Numbered from the stretch's first letter, positions 20,626 through 28,587 are shown. The stretch: DNA of 38,335 bases from Gammaproteobacteria bacterium (GCA_003645455.1 QNFE01000015.1:1-38335), one strand, 5' to 3'. Notes: generated from the letters alone by a model not told the origin. Numbers and translations: made by a program.

Positions 20626-20672
20626 GCAAAAAATAAAAAAACAAATCACTTGGCGGTTTGTAACAAGTGATT
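20626..20672 (-). terminator. Rho-independent terminator after the TPR lipoprotein gene
   Basis: On the minus strand the 9-bp stem AATCACTTG/CAAGTGATT (20644-20672, 11-base loop) is followed by a U-rich tract (TGTTTTTTTATTTTTT). It lies 24 bases after the stop of the gene at 20696. Confidence 0.75.
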
Positions 20673-20695
20673 CAAAATATATCCTGTGTTTTTAA

Positions 20696-21847
20696 TTATT
20701 TTTCAGTATAGGCTTGATTTTGCTCATATTGTTTTATCCTTTTGTCGCACATTCTTTTAAAAGAACGATTACTCCACATACCGCTACCAGATTTTTCTTT
20801 GGCTGTTTTTTGAGTTGTTATGGCTTTTTTAAATTGTCCATCTCGAGCATAAGCCGCCGCCAATGTATCGTAATAATTATATATCTTATAGGGTTTGAGT
20901 TCTATTGCTTTTAATGATAATTCGATAGCTTTTTTGCCATTATGATAACTGGTGTTTTTATATGTAGAATAAAACCATGCTAACTCATTCATAGCATCCA
21001 CACCACCCAAGACAATCGCCTCTTTTAATTCTTTAATGCCTGCATCAAGTTGCCCTTTTTTAATAGCCTTGCTTCCTGTTCTATATAATTTTTTTGCTTT
21101 TTTTAAGTTGGCTCTTTTTATTTTATCTTCTTTTCTTTTTTTCTCTCGGGCTTCTTTTTGCTCTTGTTGTTTTTTTTCTCTTGCTTCTTTTTTTTCTTTC
21201 CTAACCTGTTCTGCTAATATTTTTTCCATGCCCTTTAATTCATCTGCTCTTTTGTTTAATTCCGCTGTTTTTAATTTTACTTCGGTATATTTTTTTGAAT
21301 CTTTTTTGACATAGTTATAAAAACCATTATTTGTGGTTTCAAACATAAAACAGTAGTTTAAAACAATACAATCTTTTAATGATATGGAATTTTTATCACA
21401 GAATGATTTGAATTTATTATTTTTATTTTCTTTAAATTTTTTAATTGTTAGTTTGTTTTCAGAGCATTCACCTCCTTTGAGTTTAGATTTTTTAAGTTCA
21501 TCAAATATTTTTTTAAATTTTTGATTTTCTTCATCATTAAGCATCAAAATGGAATCAGCAACCGTAGCAAATGCCGTTTTAGTTGTTTTTGAGTTTTCAA
21601 CTTTAATTCTACCATCATCAAGTTTTAACCATTTGCAACTTTGTTTTTCGCTGGTATCTCGCTTTGTTGGGCTTGAATATGCTTCAATATAACAACTGCC
21701 ATCTGCAAAAAATTCAAGTTTTTGATCTGTGAATTCAGATATGCTGTATTTATGCCAAACACCAATAATATCATCGTTATTTTTACCACAACTTGATAAC
21801 AGGACTATGCTTACAACTACTATAATAATTTGTTTTATTTTGTTCAT
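20696..21847 (-). CDS. Lipoprotein with a charged coiled coil and TPR repeats
   Basis: The 383-residue protein begins with a lipoprotein signal ending LLSSCGK (Cys20). Residues 25-100 look like a lipocalin-type beta domain (GVWHKYSISEF, FFADGSCYIEAYSS, SCKWLKLDDGRIKV). A cysteine-containing region follows. Next is a strongly charged Lys/Glu/Arg/Gln coiled coil around residues 200-250, then about 100 residues of TPR/Sel1-like helices (AIKKGQLDAGIKELKEAI, DTLAAAYARDGQFKKAITTQ). GGAG lies before the ATG. The combination suggests a membrane-anchored scaffold. I know no named family with this order of parts. A terminator follows it. Confidence 0.7.
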   Translation of the reverse strand: MNKIKQIIIVVVSIVLLSSCGKNNDDIIGVWHKYSISEFTDQKLEFFADGSCYIEAYSSPTKRDTSEKQSCKWLKLDDGRIKVENSKTTKTAFATVADSILMLNDEENQKFKKIFDELKKSKLKGGECSENKLTIKKFKENKNNKFKSFCDKNSISLKDCIVLNYCFMFETTNNGFYNYVKKDSKKYTEVKLKTAELNKRADELKGMEKILAEQVRKEKKEAREKKQQEQKEAREKKRKEDKIKRANLKKAKKLYRTGSKAIKKGQLDAGIKELKEAIVLGGVDAMNELAWFYSTYKNTSYHNGKKAIELSLKAIELKPYKIYNYYDTLAAAYARDGQFKKAITTQKTAKEKSGSGMWSNRSFKRMCDKRIKQYEQNQAYTEK

Positions 21848-21859
21848 AATTTCTCCGAT

Positions 21860-22726
21860 TTAATTTGGTTCAACTTTGAAAACAAAAGTTGAGTTAGGGT
21901 AGCCAGCTCTTAAAACATCATTAAATTTAAAAATATATGGTTTGTTGTTATCAAACTTTGGCATATTTTTATATAACATTCTTACCGCATGGCGGGTAAT
22001 ATTTCTACAATATCCATCATATTTTGGTAATTTAATTGTTTTGTTGTTTTGAGTGATAGTCCAGCCTGAAAAACAATAATCTTGTGGTTTGTTTTTAAAA
22101 TTAGAAAAACTTATCTGAATGCCATTTTGATATGGACTGAGTTCTATCTTATGTTCTTCTACATATATTCGTCTGTATGTTCCTATGTCATATTCTAAAA
22201 CATGATGGTAGCTTTTTATTGCGCCTAATGCGGAGAATGGTATTTCTTTGAGGGTTAGATTTTTTTTGCTGTCATCTCTTATTTTGGCAATGATTCCATT
22301 TAACTCAATAATCTGCCAAGTCTTAGATGATACATTATCTTTTAAAACTCTACATTGATTAAGAGCGGTTTCTCTTTTGAATTTTTTACAAGCCGTAACT
22401 TCTTCTTTTGATGTCATATGTTTGCAGGTATACTTATATAAACGTTCAGGTTTTTCGGCATCTCTTATTTGTTGAGGGTTAAGAGTTTTACATTTATAAT
22501 CTTGTTGTGATTTTTTAAAGTCTTTTAATTGTCCTGTGTAAATATCTCTTATAGACACAACACCTCTGGCGGCATCTATGGTAGATTTAGGTTTTACAAC
22601 AGGTTTAGGTTCAGGCTTTTTTGCAACAGAATTTTGTTTGGGTGTCACAACAGGTTCGGTGGTTTTTTGTGCCACGATACAACCAGATAAAAAAACTGCT
22701 AAAACTATTAAAATTATTTTTTTCAT
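21860..22726 (-). CDS. Lipoprotein with a C-terminal Cys-pair module
   Basis: The 288-residue protein has a lipoprotein signal ending FLSGC (Cys16) and a Pro/Lys-rich linker (PKPVVKPKS). A middle region contains six cysteines between residues 79 and 125. The C-terminal module has SPYQNGIQISF (197-207), Cys218 in CFSGWTI and Cys240 in DGYCRNI. The same module, with the same 20-residue gap from Pro-Tyr to the first cysteine, occurs in the lipoproteins at 25260 and 26467. It lies 12 bases upstream of the TPR lipoprotein gene, so the two are probably co-transcribed. Function is unknown. Confidence 0.65.
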   Translation of the reverse strand: MKKIILIVLAVFLSGCIVAQKTTEPVVTPKQNSVAKKPEPKPVVKPKSTIDAARGVVSIRDIYTGQLKDFKKSQQDYKCKTLNPQQIRDAEKPERLYKYTCKHMTSKEEVTACKKFKRETALNQCRVLKDNVSSKTWQIIELNGIIAKIRDDSKKNLTLKEIPFSALGAIKSYHHVLEYDIGTYRRIYVEEHKIELSPYQNGIQISFSNFKNKPQDYCFSGWTITQNNKTIKLPKYDGYCRNITRHAVRMLYKNMPKFDNNKPYIFKFNDVLRAGYPNSTFVFKVEPN

Positions 22727-22879
22727 AACATAAACTCCATAAAAATTAAATACGAACTACACCTATTATTAAATTTTGTATTACAGGGCATAGACAAAAA
22801 TTTACCATATTAGCCACACTTCCAAAAATACAGATTCTTTAAAAAGTACACAACAAAGATAAAACTCCAACTCTGGTAG

Positions 22880-23167
22880 TTATTTTGTTTTATAAATTCT
22901 TAAAAAATCTATCTCATCAGCATATTTTACTCTCAAAAGAGCTCTGCCGGCAAAATAACCTCCGACTGCAACAATAACACCCATATACCATATATCTGAT
23001 GAAAAATTTATGGCTAACACAATAGCCAGAACTACGGATACAATTCGCAACAACAACATTAAGATACGCGGTGGTTCGCCATAATGAATTTCAGCTTGAC
23101 AACCTTGACACACTTTTGCTCCATGTGGTGCTTCTTTCGTGCAGTGCGGACAAATTAAATCACTCAT
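22880..23167 (-). CDS. Small zinc-ribbon membrane protein
   Basis: The 95-residue protein opens with a zinc ribbon (CPHCTKEAPHGAKVCQGCQA; two CxxC pairs). Two hydrophobic helices follow (about residues 33-52 and 56-76) and then a short basic tail. AGGAG lies before the ATG. Zinc-ribbon plus two-TM proteins of this sort are common and mostly uncharacterised. The ribbon should face the cytoplasm. Confidence 0.75.
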   Translation of the reverse strand: MSDLICPHCTKEAPHGAKVCQGCQAEIHYGEPPRILMLLLRIVSVVLAIVLAINFSSDIWYMGVIVAVGGYFAGRALLRVKYADEIDFLRIYKTK

Positions 23168-23224
23168 TTTATACTCCTAAAAAATTAAAAACTTTTCAAA
23201 AACTACATACTAAACACTAATACA

Positions 23225-23923
23225 TTATATTTTCAAGTCACTATTCCATAAAAAATATGATCCATGTTCATTGGTTTTGGCAACACCACCTGCTTGTTTG
23301 CCTTTTTCAGTTAATTCTTCTTTGTTGTCTATTATTTTAATAAAACCATTTTTTACCAACCTACCATTTAATTCTTTTGTTGTAATTTGCAATTCTTTGG
23401 CTAATTTTGAGGTGGTAAGTTTAGATAATTTATTATTTGTTGGTTTAAATGGCTTGTCTTCAATTTTTTTAACTATTATTTCTAACCTCTCACTCTTTTT
23501 TATTATCCGTTCGGCTTCTGAATACACATCTTCATATAGTTTTTTGTCGTCTTCCGATGCATTGTTGCCATTAGAAACAAAAACTCCCATTTCATCATTG
23601 TTTATTTGGCTAAATAAATACAAATTAAGACTGGTGATAATACAAGAATTTTCATTTAAATAACACTTTGCATGTAGGTTTTTAATGTAGCGAGTTTGAA
23701 TATTTTCCATCTTATTGAGCCATTCCGCTTCTTCTTGTTGAAGTTCTTGCTTGCCAAAAACAATAATAACATTTTTTTGATCTCGGTCTTTTTCTTCTAA
23801 CAGTTCTTTTATTTTGTCACTAAATTTTAAGTATGGACTTATTAAAATAAGCCTATCTTTTGCTTCTTTTATCATTTTTTCTAAATGATAATTAGTTGGT
23901 GTCGTTCCTATAAATTTTGCCAT
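23225..23923 (-). CDS. Phospholipase-D-like protein with a C-terminal winged-helix-like domain
   Basis: The 232-residue protein starts with ISPYLKFSDKIKELL and has LHAKCYLNENSCIITSLNL near residue 83, a variant of the H-x-K(x4)D/E...S-x-N catalytic motif of the PLD superfamily. One motif implies a dimer is needed for catalysis. The C-terminal 65 residues (TTSKLAKELQITTKELNGRL, then LTEKGKQAGG and SYFLWNSDL) look like a helix-turn-helix domain found on phage and accessory proteins. No signal peptide is present, so it acts in the cytoplasm. It could cut nucleic acid or phosphodiesters. AGGAG precedes the ATG. Confidence 0.75.
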   Translation of the reverse strand: MAKFIGTTPTNYHLEKMIKEAKDRLILISPYLKFSDKIKELLEEKDRDQKNVIIVFGKQELQQEEAEWLNKMENIQTRYIKNLHAKCYLNENSCIITSLNLYLFSQINNDEMGVFVSNGNNASEDDKKLYEDVYSEAERIIKKSERLEIIVKKIEDKPFKPTNNKLSKLTTSKLAKELQITTKELNGRLVKNGFIKIIDNKEELTEKGKQAGGVAKTNEHGSYFLWNSDLKI

Positions 23924-24043
23924 GTTATTGCTCCTTTAAAAAATGGTTAAGTGAATTTTTGCTACAAGTTTTCATGATAATCTCCTTAAAATTAAAAAAA
24001 ATAAAACATTACATTATAATAATGCAGACTACAAATCATCAGA

Positions 24044-24505
24044 CTAATCAAATATTGTTGTGTTAAAAAACCAAATATATGGTAACTCGTTAAGTGGTGT
24101 CTTTTTGAATATACTGATACCGCCGGTTACATTATATTTATAACTTTGTATTTTTTCTGCACAAGTTTTGATTTGTTCACAACGAGTATAACCAGTTTTA
24201 CCAAACAACCTGCTACTTACCCAAAAAACTATTTTTGTATTTTGAATATTATTATCTTTACAATATTTATCTGTTACTTGTTTAATCGAACCTTTTAGTT
24301 TCCACTCTTTAGATTTTCTCATAAGATTACTATGGTTTTTATAAATAAAACAACCATGTTGTGTAAGTTCATAATTAATTCTATCAACAGTTTTTTTGGT
24401 TGTTTTAAATTGATGATATTGAAATAGTAAAAAAGGTAAAACTATAACTGCTGACAAAATCAGTATTATTGCTATCATTACCTTGAATGTCCTTGTTTTT
24501 TTCAT
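24044..24505 (-). CDS. Membrane-anchored protein of unknown function
   Basis: The 153-residue protein has one N-terminal membrane helix after a basic start (MKKTRTFKVMIAIILILSAV). About 120 residues outside the membrane follow, with four cysteines (CFIY, KYCKD, RCEQIKTC) that could form disulfides. AGGAA precedes the ATG. I do not recognise the family. It lies 32 bases after the HicB-like gene and 120 bases before the PLD-like gene. Confidence 0.55.
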   Translation of the reverse strand: MKKTRTFKVMIAIILILSAVIVLPFLLFQYHQFKTTKKTVDRINYELTQHGCFIYKNHSNLMRKSKEWKLKGSIKQVTDKYCKDNNIQNTKIVFWVSSRLFGKTGYTRCEQIKTCAEKIQSYKYNVTGGISIFKKTPLNELPYIWFFNTTIFD

Positions 24506-24537
24506 AATAAATTTCCTAAAAATTAAAAAATAAAATA

Positions 24538-24966
24538 CTAACTGCTACTTAATCTGGTTTTTTTGCGAGTCTGTTGAGAAAAAGCATTAACCATCGGTAA
24601 AAGCAAATCACCTGAATTAAAATCATAATTATTCATATATTTTTTATCTCTTTTTATAATTAGTTTTGCCTTTGTTGCATGTTTTTCTTGATATTTAAAA
24701 GCATAATCAGAATCCCCAGATAATGTTGCTTTTATTCCATCTCCGTGAATAAAATTTTTATGTTTATGGTGAGGGTATTCTTCTCTTAATCCGTTTGTTT
24801 CTATCTCATTCCATTCTTGCTCTATCTCACATAATTCTTTAAATACTTTAACTTCATTGTGTCCATGACAACACTCTGGGGTTGCTAAATCTGATTTATG
24901 CAAAGAGCCAATAAAGACATTATCTTCATCCGACCATTGAACTGATTTTTTGTATTTTTTATTCAT
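24538..24966 (-). CDS. Orphan HicB-like protein with a long unknown C-terminus
   Basis: Residues 8-55 (VQWSDEDNVFIGSLHKSDLA, then HGHNEVKVFKELCEIEQEW) follow the HicB pattern, with an acidic W-S-x-E-D-x-x-F-(I/V)-G opening, H-G-x-x-x-x-V-(F/Y)-x-E-L-C and a helical end. The next 85 residues are not a DNA-binding domain that I recognise and end in a basic KKTRLSSS tail. No hicA-like gene is next to it. The start overlaps the stop of a 31-codon reading frame upstream, which suggests coupling. It may be a regulator or an antitoxin acting on a distant partner. Confidence 0.55.
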   Translation of the reverse strand: MNKKYKKSVQWSDEDNVFIGSLHKSDLATPECCHGHNEVKVFKELCEIEQEWNEIETNGLREEYPHHKHKNFIHGDGIKATLSGDSDYAFKYQEKHATKAKLIIKRDKKYMNNYDFNSGDLLLPMVNAFSQQTRKKTRLSSS

Positions 24967-25054
24967 TGTTTTTAATGATTGCCGGCATAATTGACAAAAG
25001 AGATATTAAGGATAATATGCTTATTGATAAGATTATTATTAGTTCTGTTTGCAT
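24959..25054 (-). CDS. Possible 31-residue single-TM peptide
   Basis: A short reading frame gives MQTELIIILSISILSLISLL and SIMPAIIKNNE, one hydrophobic helix with a charged end. It begins 6 bases after the previous stop and its stop overlaps the start of the HicB-like gene (ATGAATAA). There is no strong ribosome-binding site. The tight fit between neighbours is the main argument for it. A type I toxin-like peptide or a coupling leader are both possible. Confidence 0.35.
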   Translation of the reverse strand: MQTELIIILSISILSLISLLSIMPAIIKNNE

Positions 25055-25060
25055 GTTATT

Positions 25061-25246
25061 TTACCACAACCACAAGATAATTATAAGTGAGATAGATACT
25101 ATTATAAGAGTTGTAAGACTTAATAATAGCAAAAAAGACAATTTCTTGATTGCTCTCTGATCTCTATAATATCCAATAGACACTTTATCAAATGCTTTGA
25201 ATAATGCTTTTTCTTGCTCTTCTTGCTCTATTGTTTGTTTTTTCAT
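25061..25246 (-). CDS. Small single-TM protein
   Basis: A 61-residue frame reads MKKQTIEQEEQEKALFKAFD, then a polar helix (KVSIGYYRDQRAIKKL) and one strongly hydrophobic C-terminal helix ending in LWLW. It starts 13 bases after the lipoprotein gene at 25260 and is colinear with it. The amphipathic charged N-terminus followed by a membrane anchor looks like a real protein. No ribosome-binding site is clear and I recognise no family. A plus-strand frame over the same bases is less credible. Confidence 0.5.
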   Translation of the reverse strand: MKKQTIEQEEQEKALFKAFDKVSIGYYRDQRAIKKLSFLLLLSLTTLIIVSISLIIILWLW

Positions 25247-25259
25247 GTTGTTTTTTTAA

Positions 25260-26447
25260 TTATTGATATGTTGCTGTGGTTAATAACTTATATTTTGTAT
25301 GATAAATGCTATTGATTGAGCCTGTTTGAATATTAGCATCTTCAAATGTATGAGACAGTATTGCTATTTTCCTAGAAAATCTATCTGCATCTAATGCAAC
25401 TGGATATTCTTCAAATATAAAGCCGTGATAATATTCTTGGTTTTGCAAGAACTCTGTTAAATTGTCTGCTATGTTTATAAGATGTCTTGTGTCATCAATA
25501 TTAAAACCCTCTGTTAAAAACAACTTGCAATGAGTGTCATCGGTTTCATTCAATAAATCTATTGCTTGTGTAATATCACAATTATTGTCGTTTTCAATAT
25601 CCCATTTACCAAGTCTATCCGTCCGAAAAGAATCTTTGGTGTATTCTAATATCCAGCCACTTTCATAAGTTGTTATGATTGTTGCAACAGGAGAGAGAGT
25701 GCCATCTTTTAATGCTGTTTTTGGTGCATTGCTTGATTTTTGACCTAAACTTAATAAAGCGGTTGCCATACCTGTTTGCCCTATTAGTGTAGAAATATAG
25801 TCATCATCAAATTTCAGATAATCTATCAATTTAGGGTCTTGCTCGTCTTGGGTTTTTCTGGTAAAATAATCAGTTGCCTCTGTTATGTTGAAATTAACAA
25901 CTCTTGTCGTGTTTTGTTTTGGTGGGATTTTTAAAGTATAATCTGTCATATCAAGGTTGGTGAATCTATCTTTTATAACTGTTATTGTGGCATTGTTATA
26001 TTTTCTATCACAAAGCAGAGTATTGCCGTCTGATATATAAGCATTATAGTTTTCATCATTATCATAGGTTGTTTTGTCGGTGGCAACATTCAAACTTGCA
26101 ACAAAATCATTTTGATTGTTTTGATATATTTGCCATTGACTATAACAATTTTCAATGCCTTGATCTGTTTGTGGTTCTATTTTAATCGTGAAGCCGTTTT
26201 GATAGGGTTGATAGGTATAATGAAAATCTTTATCAATAAATATTTGATTGTGTTCTATTTTGGTCGTTAATTCCAATGGGGAAGTTGTATCGTCTCCGCC
26301 ATTGCCTGTGCCACCTGCTGATGGTGTTGATGAACTGCCACCTCCACCTCCACCGCCCCCACCGCAAGCGGTGAGGGCGAGAGTTGTTGTCAAAGCTATT
26401 GTTGATAACAATAGATGAGTTTTAAATTGTTGTGTTTGTTGTTTCAT
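25260..26447 (-). CDS. Lipoprotein with polyglycine linker and Cys-pair module
   Basis: The 395-residue protein has a lipoprotein signal ending ALTAC (Cys28), a run of nine glycines, then a Ser/Gly linker. The Cys-pair module spans about residues 74-190: TYQPYQNGFTIKIEPQ, Cys101 in NCYSQWQIYQN and Cys146 in SDGNTLLCDRKY. About 200 further residues have no assignment. They include TRVVNFNITE and a C-terminal half with DNNCDITQAIDLLN. The signal and linker match those of the lipoprotein at 26467 almost residue for residue, and both genes have GGAGT ribosome-binding sites. The two genes are 19 bases apart. It should be membrane-anchored and exposed to the periplasm or surface. Confidence 0.7.
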   Translation of the reverse strand: MKQQTQQFKTHLLLSTIALTTTLALTACGGGGGGGGGSSSTPSAGGTGNGGDDTTSPLELTTKIEHNQIFIDKDFHYTYQPYQNGFTIKIEPQTDQGIENCYSQWQIYQNNQNDFVASLNVATDKTTYDNDENYNAYISDGNTLLCDRKYNNATITVIKDRFTNLDMTDYTLKIPPKQNTTRVVNFNITEATDYFTRKTQDEQDPKLIDYLKFDDDYISTLIGQTGMATALLSLGQKSSNAPKTALKDGTLSPVATIITTYESGWILEYTKDSFRTDRLGKWDIENDNNCDITQAIDLLNETDDTHCKLFLTEGFNIDDTRHLINIADNLTEFLQNQEYYHGFIFEEYPVALDADRFSRKIAILSHTFEDANIQTGSINSIYHTKYKLLTTATYQ

Positions 26448-26466
26448 TATTTTACTCCGTTAGTTG

Positions 26467-27033
26467 TTAATAAGGTTGAACATCAAATGATTGAACGTTA
26501 TCCCCGGTATCTTTAATGTCGTCTATAACAATTCTATAATCCGAATTTGCATTAAAATTATCTAACAAATTAGCAAAATAGACCCAAGTAGTATCCACAC
26601 CATAATTTGCACAATGTTGTGTTGCTCCGCTTTCTACATATCCTTCATAATATTCAGTCGTATCACTAAAAAGACTTTTTTCTATTATTTGTATTTGTTG
26701 TTGTGAACCACCTTGATATAGATAATTTGGCACTGATAGACCACAAATCCAAGGGGTATAACCACTCTGCGGTTCAAATAGGATTTTAAAACCATTTGAA
26801 TATGGAGATATCGTTGCTGTCACTATATGGTTGCCAGAGCTATCATAACCATTTTTGCTAACTGGTGAGCCTTGTTGATAACCCACATCAAATGATGATG
26901 AGCTTCCACCACTATCGCTACCTCCTCCACCTCCACCTCCTCCACTATCACAAGCGGTCAAAGCGATAGTTGCTGTCAAAGCTATTGCTGATAACAATAG
27001 ATGGGTTTTAAGTTGTTGTGTTTTTGTTTTCAT
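26467..27033 (-). CDS. Short lipoprotein paralogue with Cys-pair module
   Basis: The 188-residue protein shares its signal peptide and polyglycine linker with its neighbour (ALTACDSGGGGGGGG; Cys28). After the linker it consists of little more than the Cys-pair module: SPYSNGFKILFEPQSG (76-91), Cys97 in WICGLSV and Cys141 in ESGATQHCANYG. The ending SDYRIVIDDI parallels TDYTLKIPP in the longer protein. It is first in a leftward run that continues through the 395-residue lipoprotein. GGAGT lies before the ATG. It gives the minimal boundaries of the shared module. Confidence 0.7.
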   Translation of the reverse strand: MKTKTQQLKTHLLLSAIALTATIALTACDSGGGGGGGGSDSGGSSSSFDVGYQQGSPVSKNGYDSSGNHIVTATISPYSNGFKILFEPQSGYTPWICGLSVPNYLYQGGSQQQIQIIEKSLFSDTTEYYEGYVESGATQHCANYGVDTTWVYFANLLDNFNANSDYRIVIDDIKDTGDNVQSFDVQPY

Positions 27034-27078
27034 AAAAAGGACTCCGTAAAGTTAAAAAAAATAAAAAAATGTTATATG

Positions 27079-27098
27079 ATGAAACCTTTGCATAAATT
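27079..27098 (+). repeat. Solo end of the first MITE family
   Basis: GAAACCTTTGCATAAATTAA closely matches the terminal repeat of the elements at 18388 and 36381. No matching opposite end is found within the next few hundred bases, so this is a decayed or partial copy, or chance. Confidence 0.4.
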
Positions 27099-27286
27099 AA
27101 GTAAAAAATAAAAATTCCTATTATGCATTATTAAAATTTATTAAAAAAGTCGGTTTTGCTCTATCAATCCTAACTTAGCATAACCTATTGTAATTATTAA
27201 GAAATATCTAAATAATTCACAAAAATCATGCAAATATGTCAATATCAAGAGAACATATCCTTTATTGCATGACTCCTAAAAGAACC

Positions 27287-27620
27287 CCGTCATAACGAGG
27301 CGGACGAGAATAGTTGATAATTAATAGTTAACATTTATTAGTTTAAGCAATACTATTAATTTTTAACTATTAACTAATAACTATATAGACTGCCATATCT
27401 CTTGCAAATTATCCGTTTTCTTTTAAGAGATTGCCACACTCGCGGGCTCGCTCGCAATGACGGATAACCTAAAGAATCGTCATTGCGAGGCGTAGCCGTG
27501 GCAATCTCCTGGGGTTTGCCTATCCCTTATGAGACTGCCACACTCGCAAGCTCGCTCGCAGTGACGGATTCTTTTTTTTGTTAGCTCGCTCGCAATGACG
27601 AAAGGTCATAGAGACTGCCA
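27287..27620. repeat. Composite cluster of dispersed palindromic repeats
   Basis: The block opens with CCGTCATAACGAGGCGGACG, shared with 17334 and 28850. Then comes AT-rich filler containing AACTATTAACTAATAACTAT and TAGACTGCCATATCTCT, both shared with 28921-28958. Three to four copies of CTCGCAATGACG or its complement follow in both orientations (about 27451, 27478, 27557, 27590), linked to (A)GACTGCCA or GATTGCCA. The arrangement is irregular and the units are not separated by unique spacers. No gene is present between 27034 and 27686. Confidence 0.75.
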
Positions 27621-27689
27621 GCGAATTACCTAACTTATACAGCAATGGCGAGATTCTTGTTTTGTAGGTTTTATTCATAACTATCTTAA

Positions 27690-27851
27690 GGAAGCTCTGA
27701 ATAACTCCAATAATTATTAAATCAGTAATTTTGCACCATCTTGCAAATTTTTAAAAAGCCACTATAACCCTGCTATTACTGGCTTCTTAAAAATTTGCAA
27801 GATGGCACAAACTCACTAATTTTCTAATCACCGCAGCTAATCAGAGCTTCC
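27690..27851. mobile_element. Second MITE-like element with TTAA target duplication
   Basis: This 162-bp element runs from GGAAGCTCTGA to TCAGAGCTTCC. The two halves are imperfect reverse complements over nearly their whole length, including a shared CCATCTTGCAAATTTTTAA arm near the centre. It is flanked by TTAA on both sides (27686-27689 and 27852-27855). A four-base TTAA-like duplication and GGAAG...AATAA ends recall IS5-group insertion sequences. It carries no gene. Its right end supplies the last codons and the stop of the gene at 27841. Confidence 0.8.
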
Positions 27852-28578
27852 TTAAAATATCTGGGATATGACACATGCTATCTGTAAAGTTTATATTGGT
27901 TGTTAATGTTTTTTCCTCTTGCATATGGATCGCTTTCATTATCTGTTCTTTTACTGTGCCTTTGCCTATTCTTATCCCCATTTTTTCTTTGATAACTAAC
28001 CAACATAATTTTTGAAATTGAGAAATTTTATCTGGATCGTCTGTGCCGGTATATTTTTTTATTTTTGTATTTATAAGAGATTTTGTGTTTTGTGGGTTTG
28101 GATCTTTTTGGAATATTTTTAAACGAGTGCAGAATTTGGTAAGATTAAATATAACATATAAGTCTAAAATCAAAGCCGGCAAAACTCGGTTTTTTATATC
28201 GCTTTTGGTGGTTGTGCTGAGGGTTGATAACATGTTGTTTTTGTCTAAATTGTTTTTAATGAAAATATCTATGGCTTTTATATCTTTGAAATAAGACAGG
28301 CATTCGTATTTTTTAAATTGCCTTTGTAGTCTGCCTATTTTTAATGTTTTGTTATATTTATTAATGTCTCTTGCTAATTTTAAAAAATGTTTGTCTGTAT
28401 GGATGATTGTCAACATATTATAAAAATCTACATGTTTTTTTAGAACAATATTTATAGTGTCGGCAAACTTTTGAATATCGGCTGTATTCGTATTTATTGC
28501 AAAATACCCTATTAGATCTTCTAATAGAACTAATTTTAATTCAATTGGCATAAAATGTTTATTGATAAAAGTTGCCAT
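27841..28578 (-). CDS. Cytoplasmic protein of unknown function, relative of the 405-residue protein at 29224
   Basis: The ATG at 28578 gives 245 residues; a TTG at 28587 would add three. The protein is basic, mostly helical, and has no signal or membrane segment. VDFYNMLTI (50-58), CLSYFKDI (93-100), RVLPALILDLY (131-141) and KLCWLVIKEKMGI (190-202) have counterparts in the same order in the protein at 29224. The final residues, RKL and the stop, come from the foldback element. Removing the element and one TTAA would leave a stop right after the arginine, so the protein is essentially intact. The family is unknown to me. Confidence 0.6.
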   Translation of the reverse strand: MATFINKHFMPIELKLVLLEDLIGYFAINTNTADIQKFADTINIVLKKHVDFYNMLTIIHTDKHFLKLARDINKYNKTLKIGRLQRQFKKYECLSYFKDIKAIDIFIKNNLDKNNMLSTLSTTTKSDIKNRVLPALILDLYVIFNLTKFCTRLKIFQKDPNPQNTKSLINTKIKKYTGTDDPDKISQFQKLCWLVIKEKMGIRIGKGTVKEQIMKAIHMQEEKTLTTNINFTDSMCHIPDILRKL

Positions 28579-28587
28579 TATGAACAA

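Noticed and set aside
24966-25160. A 64-codon plus-strand frame opposite the micro-ORFs
   Set aside because: All neighbouring genes are on the minus strand, and the minus-strand frames have the more protein-like composition (charged head, membrane anchor).
27147-27187. Possible second end of the solo MITE terminus, with AAAAGTCGGT also seen near 28600
   Set aside because: The match is ten bases only, is in the same orientation, and the flanking bases do not align.
27287-27620. Possible CRISPR array
   Set aside because: The repeated units are of unequal length, occur in both orientations, lack regular unique spacers, and no cas genes are near.
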